A stretch of 64,000 nucleotides of DNA from Ascaphus truei (lineage: Eukaryota > Chordata > Amphibia > Anura > Ascaphidae), in assembly GCA_036426205.1 (NCBI GenBank), contig WSYH01000651.1, forward strand, positions 114,843-178,842. The letters are read 5' to 3'. The notes under the pieces were generated by a model. That model saw nothing but the letters and a program-made list of their open reading frames with translations, was not told the origin of the DNA and ran no database searches. The translations under genes and the position numbers were made by a program. Position 1 is the first letter of the stretch; each line of letters opens with the position of its first letter. This document shows positions 55,410-64,000 of the stretch, piece by piece.

Positions 55410-56240
55410 CTTCCTGCCCTTCAAAGAGGTCCCGCTAAGCCGGAGACCCTCAGTCTAGCGAAGTGACAGGGATGAAAAACCTCAGAGCACCAAAGTCTAA
55501 ACATGGCCGGAATCTTGATGTGCCAGATCCCGGGCCATTGACACCTTGGGACCAAACCCCAGACTAAGGGGCGCTGGAAAAAGGGTGTATCCCAGGTATG
55601 CTAAGTTGCATGGGTGTCAAGCTAACACATGCCCTTTGCACACCGGGAAGCCTTGTTTCCCGGTTTTGCAAACTGCAGGCAAAATGGAGATTGGTGGGTT
55701 ACATATTCCCACGGAGGGGATTGGGTGTACATGTTAAGGATAGACTGGAGAACCCTATAACTGTGCCTGCCGGACTATCCCCAGTGTGATCCAGATACGA
55801 TTTATGATGTGACTACGCTTTACGCAGGACTTCGTTCAAGCACAGCGGTAGCGGTTCCAGTACGCAAGGGGTTAATAACATCGCAACCAAGAATTTACCC
55901 CAAACTTCGGAATTCTTTAGCCCTGGTGACTCCTGAATGAATTCCTACGAACTCTAACAAAATTCTTTGATTTGGCCAAGTTATTAAATCGGCAACTTGC
56001 GATCTAGCCAATGGGACTTTAAACAGAGACTGCGTTTCTTGCGCTTTCTTGCAAAGGACATTTTATTTCGTTTCCCCATCCCAGTAAGTGTTGTATTAAG
56101 TGTATTCTGAAGATGTCGTGTGTTTGTCTAGCAATTAAATAAATCACAATTTATTTTGCCTCTTTGTTGTGTTCAATCTAGAATAACAAAATATAAAAAG
56201 TGTTGATAAGTTCTGGTCCACCGTGATAGGCTTATATTAA
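55410..56240 (+). mobile_element. Probable 5' LTR of a decayed gypsy element
   Basis: It precedes a primer-binding-site-like sequence and a gag gene, and has an AAATAAATCACAATTTATT polyadenylation region near 56140. The start is not defined by sequence. Confidence 0.4.
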
Positions 56241-56241
56241 C

Positions 56242-56260
56242 TGGTGGCAGTGTGTGGGAT
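56242..56260 (+). other. Primer-binding site
   Basis: TGGTGGCAGTGTGTGGGAT begins with TGG, the complement of a tRNA CCA end, as in Ty3/gypsy elements. The tRNA species is not decided. Confidence 0.55.
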
Positions 56261-56413
56261 ACTGATTGAACCTATACTATAGCCTCCTGTGGGATTCTGT
56301 AGTATAGTGGGGACCTCGCAGCTTGCGAGCTCCTCAGACAAGTGGCAACTTACACACACTTCTAAAGAGCACAAGATACTTCACTGTCCCTTTACCCATA
56401 CCCTGATAGCACC

Positions 56414-57566
56414 ATGAGTAACCGTTCAGGAAGGTTCCGATCCTGGGACCGGGCAAAGGTCGTTGAGAGATGTGCGGGATATGGCTTACTGACAGATGGG
56501 CAGTCAAAGTTACAGCTGGAGGAGGATTTGGAGCGTCATGAGGACCGCATGGTCCCGCCAGAGGGGCAAGTCCTTGTAGCTGCTGTGGCAGCGAGCGCTA
56601 TTCAGCCGGAAGTGTAGGAGGGCTGCAAGAACATGAGGAGAATGCTAGTGACCCCCGGGCTGTGGGTGGTGTGGCGCCAGGGATTGCGGACGAAGTAGCA
56701 GGTGCGGCTGCCAAGCGTGCCGTCCCTGGGCTCACTGCACTTCTCGCTACATGGGGAGCGGGGGTTAGCACTGCAGAGTGAGCACAGCTCCTAACAGCAG
56801 TGCTCGGAAAAGCCCACCACTCTCACCTTGTAAACGGGGAACAGGAGCTTCTCCGGGCGGATCATCATAGCTTCAGCAAGTTCATGGATGGCACAGATGA
56901 CATCGATGCATTTTTAAATGACTTTGAGACGCAGTTCCGATTACCAAGGAGGGACTGGGTGGTCAGACTGTGACCACTGTTATCTGGGAAAGCCAAGCGG
57001 ACTGTGCAGGGTATTCCACGTGTGGATGCCAATGACTATGGCCATATCAAGAGCAAACTGCTGATCCCAGTATGCCCTGACCACAGAAGCATACAGGGGC
57101 AAGTTCCAGATGGGGGTGTACTCCTCGGGAGTCATTCAGTGACTATGCTGGCCATATGGCCTTACACGGGACTCAGTGAGTGTTGGGGAATGGGGTTACA
57201 AAATTCCATACCCTTCTGGACTTGTTCTTTCAGGAGCAGTTGCTGCAACAGCTCCCCTCGGACATGAGGGCATGGGTCTTTGACCACAAACCTCAAACAT
57301 ATGAGGAGGCTGCGAAAATGGCTGATGAATATGTGGCCAGCAGGGTTGCAATGGATGAACCAGTAGCTCCCAAAGGAATGGCCTGCATGGCCAAGGGAGC
57401 TAAAACTACCCCTCAATGGACACACAAACCTGCAGCAGCAGTCAACGCACCCAAGGCTGCAGAGTTCAAACACGAGAGGCGGTGTTTTAGCTGCAAAAAG
57501 GTCGGTCATCTCAGGCCAGACTGTCCGGACCGGGACTGGTTAAAGGGACCCCATCAGGGGCAATGA
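56414..57566 (+). pseudogene. Decayed Ty3/gypsy gag (Gmr1/SCAN-like) with CCHC knuckle
   Basis: The N-terminus is open (56414-56617, starting MSNRSGRFRSWDRAKV). The middle is shifted but shows TDDIDAFLNDFETQFRL and WVVRL, the helical capsid region from which vertebrate SCAN domains derive. The C-terminal part is open from 57180 and has DMRAWVFDHKPQTYEEAAKM followed by a zinc knuckle CFSCKKVGHLRPDC (CX2CX4HX4C; 57483-57524). Gag packages the element RNA. At least two frame changes and internal stops (for example near 56970) make it a pseudogene. No pol follows, because an LTR starts at 57738. Confidence 0.82.
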
Positions 57567-57737
57567 TTACCAGATGCGAGGCCGTCACCCGACTGCAACT
57601 GGCACACAGAGAGGGACGTCCAGCGAAGAGTCTGCACTTGTCACTTCAGGACCAGCAGCGGAAAATGGGGGACATCAGGTTGCTCCAGTCGGGATGCAGC
57701 CCAACGATGTCCGGCAGAAGCATCTGCGGAGGGTTAC

Positions 57738-58083
57738 TGTAACAGGGGACTTATCCCTGTTCACAAATGTGCCTCTAATCCAGCAGTGTGGTGGTTAACT
57801 GCTGGTAGGCAATTAACTAACACCACCTGGCTGATTGCAGGTGGTAGAAAAAGCCTGCCTTTGAGACAGGAAGAGAGACTCCTTAGCTCACGCATGAGCT
57901 GAACAAGGAAACAGAGCAGAGGTTCTTGAGTCTCCCAAGAGAGACTGACCAAGAGAACACAGATCTCTGGAGCTGACAAATAAGACTTCTAAACCTGAAT
58001 GGCTGATAATCCGGAGAAAAGGCAGCAACCCTGGAAACAGATAAGACTTTATTTTCCATTGACTGTTTTCTATATATATATAT
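57738..58083 (+). mobile_element. Family A LTR, left part
   Basis: Begins TGTAACAGGGGACTTATCCC after GTTAC and ends in a TA tract where the Penelope-like element begins. It matches 33559-33900. It abuts the gag remnant, into which this retrotransposon probably inserted. Confidence 0.8.
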
Positions 58084-58542
58084 ATATAAACACAAAAAAA
58101 ACAGGCGCACTCATAGCGTAAAAAAGTATAACAATAAAGTTTATGGAATGAAGGATTTAAAAATACACACTCACAAACATAGCTGAATATAAAGCATTTT
58201 TGAGTAAAAACTCAGCCCGTCAGAAGCAGGAACCCGGTATGCAGGATTTCGTGGTATAATCCCTGGTAAATCCTACTGCAGTAGCCCCTCTGTGTCCTTG
58301 CAGGGACCGAGATGCATGAGGGACGCTGCCTTTCCCTCGCTCCGGCGTCACATAGTGAGTTCTCTGATCCAAATCTCGCAAGAACTCGGTGACGTCAGTG
58401 AGTTTCATCCGGAGTGAATTCGCAATGGAAACCGGGCTGGACGGCTGGGCGGCTGAATAAAATGCTACCAGCACAGCAAAAATATGCTGAAGCACATGAG
58501 TGGAGTATAATAGACGTAAAATCTGGACAGTAACCACCACTG

Positions 58543-58586
58543 CACTCTCTACGCGTTTCGTCTCGAACGAGACTTCATCAGGAGGG
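58543..58586 (-). ncRNA. Hammerhead-like motif in the Penelope-like element
   Basis: Minus strand: CCCTCCTGATGAAGTCTCG, CGAGACGAAACGCGTAGAGAG. Stem II GTCTCG/CGAGAC is perfect, stem I is CTC/GAG plus, and both conserved boxes are intact. An extra A precedes stem II. It lies in the 3' region of the element, about 1.3 kb past the endonuclease. Confidence 0.65.
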
Positions 58587-59209
58587 AAATGGCATAGGTA
58601 GTGGACGCAGTAATATAGTACGTTAGACCAATCAGGGCATAGAAAACAGTTAATTACTAATAGGATACATGTGATCAGTACAAGGATGAAATTAACCCCT
58701 ATGTATACTGGAACATATTATAAAATAAGCTAGTTACATTAAACTGATACAATTATACAAAATGACCAAGCATATCAATGCAAACAATAACATGCACTTT
58801 AACAAATTAAATAAAAAGTGAAATGCATTTAAGTATTAGATTTGTAGATATGGGAAGGGAAAGTATCCAATGGCGCCTATATATAATACACTTAAAGGAT
58901 ATATGAAAACCAAGCCTGTTGGCTGATGGACGTAACTCCTCACGTTGTGCTTAAAGAAAAGAGAAAGCACAACACATAGCGTAATACTGTAGATATAACA
59001 CAAGAGTTTAGTAAAATATCATTGACAGATGACGTATAAATTAAAGTATTATATAAAACAGATGCTAGTGAAAGGTAGCAATGACCTAAATATAAAGGAG
59101 AAGGTAAATTTCCACTAGATATATAAGGAGACAATTTTGGTACTAGAGAGACTCAGAGGGATCAAGGTGCAAAAATAGCAAAAATGATGACAAGATAACA
59201 CGCAAAGAA
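58587..59209 (-). other. 3' UTR of the Penelope-like element
   Basis: AT-rich, with AAGCACAACACATAGCGTAA at 58966-58985, an end-like sequence that suggests a second, tandem 3' end. No ORF. Confidence 0.45.
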
Positions 59210-59580
59210 AACGTAAGGGGGAAGTGAGGAAAAAAAGGGGGGGGAGGGAAGGTGTGGAAACAAATGATGGGGGGGAGGATGAGGGGGGGGAGGAAAAGGG
59301 GGGGGAAGAAAGAAGGGCAGGGGCGGGGGGGGGAAGGGGGGGAGGGGAAGGGAAGAAAGGGGAGGGGGAGGGGTGAATTGGGGGGGTGAACGATGAGTAG
59401 AATGGAGGGGAATGTGGAGGCAAATATACAAGGGGATGTGTGTGTGTGGAGAAGACACGTAAGGGAAAGGGGAAGGGGGGGAGGGGGGAAAAGTGTGGTT
59501 TGGAAGGAGAGGCCGTGAAGGGGAGAGGGACTAGAAAAGAGGAATGGGGAGGGTGTGTGAAAAATATATGAAATGAAAAA
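59210..59580 (+). repeat. G-rich polypurine tract in the Penelope 3' UTR
   Basis: Roughly 330 bases dominated by G-runs of 4-9 with A spacers on the plus strand. Proline/phenylalanine-rich frames of up to 193 codons on the minus strand come only from this composition. Confidence 0.85.
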
Positions 59581-59896
59581 GGATGAAATATATATATATA
59601 TATAAATGAATAAATGTAAAAGAAAAAGAAAAATAAGATGTAAATATAAATGAATGATGAACGAAGAAGGATACTGGACCAATGGTGGTCGCGCAAGCAA
59701 AGTCAATGGTACCCATCTATATTAAGATACGTACGTAAATGAACAAGTTTAAGCCAATGTAGAAGGTGAACATTAAGATGTATATACATGTGTATACTGA
59801 GCCAATGTGGTGATGTTGGTGCCCACACGGAGGGAACGAAATAAATCGTTCAACCGAGACCTCCCTGGGAACACCACAATGGACATGAATATGCAA

Positions 59897-61648
59897 TTAC
59901 ACTACTGTACTGATGTCTATTGTGTCATTGAGACCCCCTGGAGCCAATGTACCAAGTACATATATCCAGTAGGTCTCCCTGACACACAATTTTTTGAACC
60001 TGTCACCCTCCGAAAGGGAAGGTGAGATGGCCTTGATACCAAAGATGGACAGAGAGCAGGGATCCCTATTATGTACACTATCAAAGTGTCGTGAAAGGCA
60101 GTGTGACTGAAGACCATGCTTGACATTTCTGCGGTGCTCAAGAAATCTAGTACTAATCGTCCTTGACGTGCAGCCCACATATTGTAGGCCGCAACGGCAG
60201 GAGATAAGATATATAATGTAAGTACTAAGACAGTTAATCTGATGTTTGATTTCATGTACTGAACCATTAGAAAAAGATTTAAAAGTATTAATTTTACTTA
60301 TGTGCCCACTAGTAATACATCTAGTTCTACCACAGGAAAAATGACCCTTTTTTAGAATCTTAGTAGATGTGATGGAAGGTAAATTGATGATGGGCTTGAG
60401 TCCACTTGGGGCAATCATGGTCTTCAGGCACCTTGCCTTTTAAAGACAATAGGGGCTCGTGTAGGCACCCTAGGCCCTAGAATGGGATCATTCTGAATAA
60501 TGCTCCAATGTCTATTGATAATATGTTTGACCTGGTAGGCCAGTTTATTGTACTTAGTAATAAACTTGGGAAATGAATACAAAGGATTCCCGCTAACTCC
60601 GTCCACCGCTGGATCAAGGCCAGCATGGTCAGATCTGGTCCTGGACCTCTTAAGTAAAGCACTCCTGTCGGTACCTTTAGCGTCATCAAATGCCCTCTGC
60701 ACCACCGTTCCATCATAACCCTTTTGGAGAAACTTGTTCATTACAGTCTCTCCTTGGTCACAGAAATCTGAGTCTAAGGAACAATTCCTACGGATTCTGA
60801 AGAATTGGCTTCTAGGGATGTTATTTAACCACTTTTTATAGTGGTTGCTACCGTATTGCAGGTACCCATTGGTGGAGACAGGTTTGAAGTGTGTTTTACT
60901 ATGTATCTTCATGTCCGACCTATCAATGAACAGTTCAAGATCTAGAAATACCACCGTATCTGGATGTATGGTGTAGGTGAATTTGAGCCCCATAGTGTTC
61001 TCATTAAATGAATCCAGTATATCCCTCAGCTGGCCCCTATCACCATCCCAAATAATAATGATATCATCTATGAAACGACCATAGAATACCAGACCCGCCA
61101 CCAGCCGCACATTACCTCAAACATGAAGGCTCTCCCACAGCCCCATAAAGAGGTTCGCATAGCTGGGAGCAAATCTAGTACCCATGGCCGTTCCACATGT
61201 CTGCAAATAAAAAGTCCCATCAAAAGTGAAATAATTATGTGTCAAAATAAACTTGATACAAGATAAAATAAAATCTTTTTGTGACACGTGTAAATTCAAA
61301 TCTAATTGTAAAAAGTGATTGATGGCTTCTAGGCCCTTAGTGTGATCTATGCAAGTATAAAGAGAACATACATCACATGTGGACCAACAAAATGTGTCTT
61401 TCCAAGTAATCTCGGAGGTGGAGTCTATGATGTGTAACGTGTCCTTGATGTAGGATGGTAACAATTTCACATACGGTTGTAGGAAGTAATCGACATATTG
61501 GGACACGTTCGACGTCATAGATCCCACCCCCGAGATGATGGGTCTACCAGTGGGATGTGTAGTGTCTTTGTGCAGTTTGGGCAAATGATAAAAAACAGGT
61601 GTTCTAGGGTGTCTAATAAATAAAAAAGTGCTCTCAACTTTAGTGATA
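59897..61648 (-). pseudogene. Penelope-like reverse transcriptase and GIY-YIG endonuclease
   Basis: Minus strand from 61648: PVFYHLPKLHKD and GRPIISGVGSMTSNVSQYVD (fingers), CDVCSLYTCIDH (motif A), CGTAMGTRFAPSYANLFMG (motif B), a lone UGA at 61117-61119, then FYGRFIDDIIIIW (catalytic FIDD), SQFFRIRRNCS, and HWSIIQNDPILG. A one-base frameshift near 60424 leads into KGHFSCGRTRC (cysteine finger) and the endonuclease YIIYLISCRCGLQYVGCTSR, FLEHRRN, LCVRETYWIYVLGT, ending DTIDISTVV. The N-terminal third is missing. With only two visible lesions it is the best-preserved Penelope copy here. The codons before 61648 read antisense LTR, not element. Confidence 0.9.
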
Positions 61649-61938
61649 ATACCACCTGCCTGATTGCCTAGAAAAGCCTGTCTTTTGAGACAGGAAGAGA
61701 GACTCCTTAGCTCACGTGTGAGATGAACAAGGAAACAGAGCAGAGGTTCTTGAGTATCCCAGGAGAGACTGACCAAGAGAACACAGATCTCTGGAGCTGA
61801 CAAATAAGACTTTTAAACCTGGATGCTGATAATCCGGAGAAAAGGCAGCAACCCTGGAAACAGATAAGACTTTATTTTCCATTGACTGTTGTCTATATAT
61901 ATATATTATATATATATTATTATATATATATATATAGA

Positions 61939-61985
<47 letters not shown>

Positions 61986-62219
61986 ATAGATATATTATAT
62001 GACTTGGCGCTGATGGATAGCCTGGGTGGCTACCCAGTTAAAAGGGGCTGGAATAGAAGGATACATATATGCCAAAGTGGAGCAAGTTTTATTGGGCTCA
62101 CTATTGCTCTGATGTTGATTTTTGCTGTGTTTAAAGCGACAGGCACAATAAAGCCTTGTTTTAATTTCACCTTAAAACAGTCTCCATTATGTACCTCTGC
62201 ACATGTCCTTCCTCCTACA
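61649..62219 (+). mobile_element. Family A LTR, right part
   Basis: Starts ACCACCTGCCTGATTGCC, about 80 bases into the LTR, includes an expanded TA tract (61895-62000) and ends CTTCCTCCTACA. AATAAAG lies at 62148. It is followed two bases later by a primer-binding site, so it serves as the 5' LTR of the element that leaves the window. Confidence 0.85.
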
Positions 62220-62221
62220 CA

Positions 62222-62240
62222 TGGTGTCAGAAGTTTGGGA
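62222..62240 (+). other. tRNA-Leu-type primer-binding site
   Basis: TGGTGTCAGAAGTTTGGGA starts two bases after the LTR. TGGTGTCAGAAG is complementary to the 3' end of leucine tRNAs, used as primer by many gypsy-type elements. Confidence 0.65.
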
Positions 62241-63126
62241 TGAGAGGTGGCCTTTAAAGTTAAAAGTGCCCGGAGATTTCCTGTGAAATTTGTTTGCTTT
62301 TTGCCTACAAACAGCCTAAACAAAATATCTCATGCAGCAGAGACCAGAGTTAAAGCGACACACCCAGGCAGGAAATCACTGCACTGAAACTCACAAAACC
62401 ACAGATGGACTCTTTTCCCGAATCCCAAAAGGAGGGAGAGAGAGACTGCTGAAGCAGGTAAACCTTATTTGCCTATCACAATAAAGTGTAATATGGTCAT
62501 TGAAATAGGGGTTTTGCCTACCAGCCGTAGTCAGGGTTCAAGAAGTGAGTTAGCCCTTAAAGGGGATAGGCGTTTGTTGTTTTCAAATGTTTCGCTGAAG
62601 CAGTGAATACAGATGGTGACCCACGAGCGGTACTGATTCTGCAAATAAAGGTTGCCACACCGCATAGGACTACCAGCTGTGAATGGAGTATATGCAGAAA
62701 AGTGTGAAAATTGATGCAAGACTGTGCTGAAGCAGGGGAATTTTCAGCAAACAAATGCTGAGTGTAAAATTGCCCTACAGGGGAAAAAGGGATTGCTGAA
62801 CTGTGTAAAAGGTATTCCAAAGCCAATTGCTGAGTGTTGAGTTACCCTGTCGGGAGTGAAAGAAATATTCCACTGCAAAGAATGTTTTTTTTTCTGCAAG
62901 TAAAAAAAAAAAAAAGTCTGCCTGTGTATCTTGGGAGAGTGAATGCCATAATACCCAAAGATGAGACTGAAAATTGTTGAACTCAAGCAGAAAACCAAAT
63001 TCTGTTGCTGAAGCGGAGGGATTGCACATAGCAAGTAAATAGTGTAAAGCAAATGCCTTTGCTGAAGCCAGAAAATGGGCAGCTAGCAAGCACTGCATTT
63101 AAGAAATAGAACCCTGGGAATTTAAA
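62241..63126 (+). other. Leader of the LTR retrotransposon with repeated TGCTGAAGC
   Basis: No long ORF. GCTGAAGC recurs at about 62449, 62593, 62730, 63009 and 63061, and degenerate forms (TTGCTGAAC, TTGTTGAACTCAAGC) lie between. Function is unknown; dimerisation or packaging signals sit here in retroelements. Confidence 0.55.
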
Positions 63127-63813
63127 ATGGATACCCAGCTGAAGTCAAATACAGACTCTGTAAAAATAGGGAAGAAAAATTGTTCCTGGTGTAAAGAACC
63201 CCACCACACGGAGCAGTGTCCCTTCAGGCCTTATTCAGACGACGAGAGTGAATGTATGCACAGTAATGCTAATGTTGTAAAACTTACCCAAGGGAAGAAA
63301 AAGTCTACAGAGAGGCCTGTGAGAGCTACGACCTCTACAAGCAAAATATGCCCACCTGTAGGACTACAACCATTTGGGGTTCTAGCAAATACAGTGACAA
63401 CTGCTGCAATAGCGCCTCCTGAGGTCAGGAAGGAAAATATACCTGATAGCCCCAAAATGGAGGACAAAATGCAGCGTTCCTGTAATGAACCCTACCCCCC
63501 GGAAGAGTGGCCCTTCCAGTCCGATGAAGAGGAAGACATCTCTTATGGGGAACCCAAACCGAGTCACACCCACAAAACACCCCAAGAATGGTGGGGGTGC
63601 CTGAACTCAGTACGGACCAAAAAGACCGCTCCCTATGATGACGAATATGATCGGCAGGAGAAAGAGCGGGAGCAGCAGATCACCGAATATTTCCGTCAGC
63701 TGTTACAGTTGCAAGAAAAGCCAGGTGGATCCAGTGACGCTGCTAAAATTTCAAATGAAGATGGAGACCCCAGTATCCCTGAGGGGACGGTGTCATCCAC
63801 AACAAAAATGTGA
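63127..63813 (+). CDS. First ORF of the LTR retrotransposon, zinc-knuckle protein
   Basis: 228 codons from an ATG at 63127. Residues 19-31 are CSWCKEPHHTEQC, a compact zinc-knuckle-like motif (CX2CX4HX3C or CX2CX3HX4C). It is unusually N-terminal and followed by an acidic patch (SDDESE). The middle is Thr/Lys/Pro-rich; there is a second acidic segment (FQSDEEEDISYGEPK) and a charged, probably helical region (RQEKEREQQITEYFRQLL). Position after LTR and primer site suggests a gag role. I do not recognise the family. Open text continues in another frame past 63813, so a frameshift may link it to the next segment. Confidence 0.6.
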   Translation: MDTQLKSNTDSVKIGKKNCSWCKEPHHTEQCPFRPYSDDESECMHSNANVVKLTQGKKKSTERPVRATTSTSKICPPVGLQPFGVLANTVTTAAIAPPEVRKENIPDSPKMEDKMQRSCNEPYPPEEWPFQSDEEEDISYGEPKPSHTHKTPQEWWGCLNSVRTKKTAPYDDEYDRQEKEREQQITEYFRQLLQLQEKPGGSSDAAKISNEDGDPSIPEGTVSSTTKM

Positions 63814-64000
63814 AAAAAGAAAAAGAAAAGCGGTTCTTCACTTACCGTGGAAGGAACAGACACATCTGCAGATCTTGCGGAGGAAAAGGGGGTCCGAAAT
63901 GCCCTGCAGCCTAGAGAAAATGGAGAAGTCGTCCCGTGGATGACCGAATATCCAGAGGGCCCAAGGCAGAAGTCGTGTACCCCAAAGAAGTGTCTGTCCA
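63814..64000 (+). other. Continuation of the retrotransposon, cut by the window end
   Basis: Lysine/arginine-rich codons continue in the frame that is open from 63635 to 63943 (KKRKRKAVLHLPWKEQ-like text). The element has no second LTR in the window. Confidence 0.4.

Larger units (their letters stand above)
58084..61648 (-). mobile_element. Penelope-like element (3.5 kb) inside an LTR
   Basis: Minus strand. It contains most of the reverse transcriptase, the GIY-YIG endonuclease, a long 3' UTR with a G-rich (plus-strand) tract and a hammerhead, and an end at AAACAGGCGCACTCATAGCG near 58084. The 5' end is truncated inside the reverse transcriptase. Family A LTR sequence lies on both sides, but about 255 bp of LTR is present on both sides, so the insertion was not a simple one. 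Confidence 0.82.

Noticed and set aside
59115..59706. Long overlapping proline/phenylalanine/serine-rich frames on the minus strand (up to 193 codons)
   Set aside because: They come from a G-run tract read in reverse; all three frames are open for the same reason and none has domain-like composition.
61649..61803. Apparent N-terminus of the Penelope reverse transcriptase frame
   Set aside because: This part is antisense LTR sequence, also present at 57818-58000, so the open frame is fortuitous.

Overview
This window looks like repeat-dense vertebrate DNA, most likely from an amphibian and probably a frog. That call is an inference from the transposon repertoire: Penelope-like elements with a GIY-YIG endonuclease and hammerhead-like ribozyme motifs, a CR1/L2-type LINE carrying a 2A-like peptide, chromodomain and Gmr1-like Ty3/gypsy elements, many solo LTRs, and PIF/Harbinger, hAT and Tigger-like non-autonomous elements. 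I found no host protein-coding gene, rRNA or convincing tRNA gene. Almost all real coding sequence is transposon-derived and most of it is broken.

Layout. 1-9.4 kb: a very large nested inverted repeat, with arms at about 0.5-1.8 kb and 7.9-9.1 kb, interrupted by a near full-length LINE (about 2.08-6.39 kb) whose endonuclease/reverse transcriptase ORF has one frameshift. 9.4-14 kb: AT-rich DNA, a hAT MITE, GT-rich satellites and a decayed transposon ORF. 14-18.9 kb: an LTR with the end of its pol gene, a 380-bp palindrome with five TGACGTCA sites, palindromic repeat modules and a solo LTR. 19-24.6 kb: inverted and nested elements with many hammerhead-like motifs, including a four-motif inverted array at 21.10-21.29 kb. 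24.8-35 kb: two Penelope-like remnants, a 1.9-kb Tigger-like element, and a gypsy integrase/chromodomain fragment split by a solo LTR with an exact target duplication. 36-46 kb: further LTRs, a 2.2-kb modular palindromic element, a third Penelope-like remnant and a second LINE. 46-54 kb: MITEs and LTRs. 54-64 kb: a decayed gypsy gag, then an LTR retrotransposon entering from 57.74 kb, whose 5' LTR region contains a 3.5-kb Penelope-like element; its tRNA-Leu-type primer site and first ORF run to the window edge.

How it fits together. The four Penelope-like coding remnants (25.2, 32, 43 and 60 kb) each have a hammerhead-like motif 0.5-1.5 kb downstream on the same strand, so the ribozymes can be read as parts of these elements and their non-autonomous relatives. 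Several insertions are dated relative to one another by target-site duplications read directly from the sequence (ACCTTG, TATGTTTATA, GTATAGAG, TATCTGACGAAACGC, CTGCT, GACCA, CCTGG, GATACATA). Family names come from recognised motifs; no database search was run.
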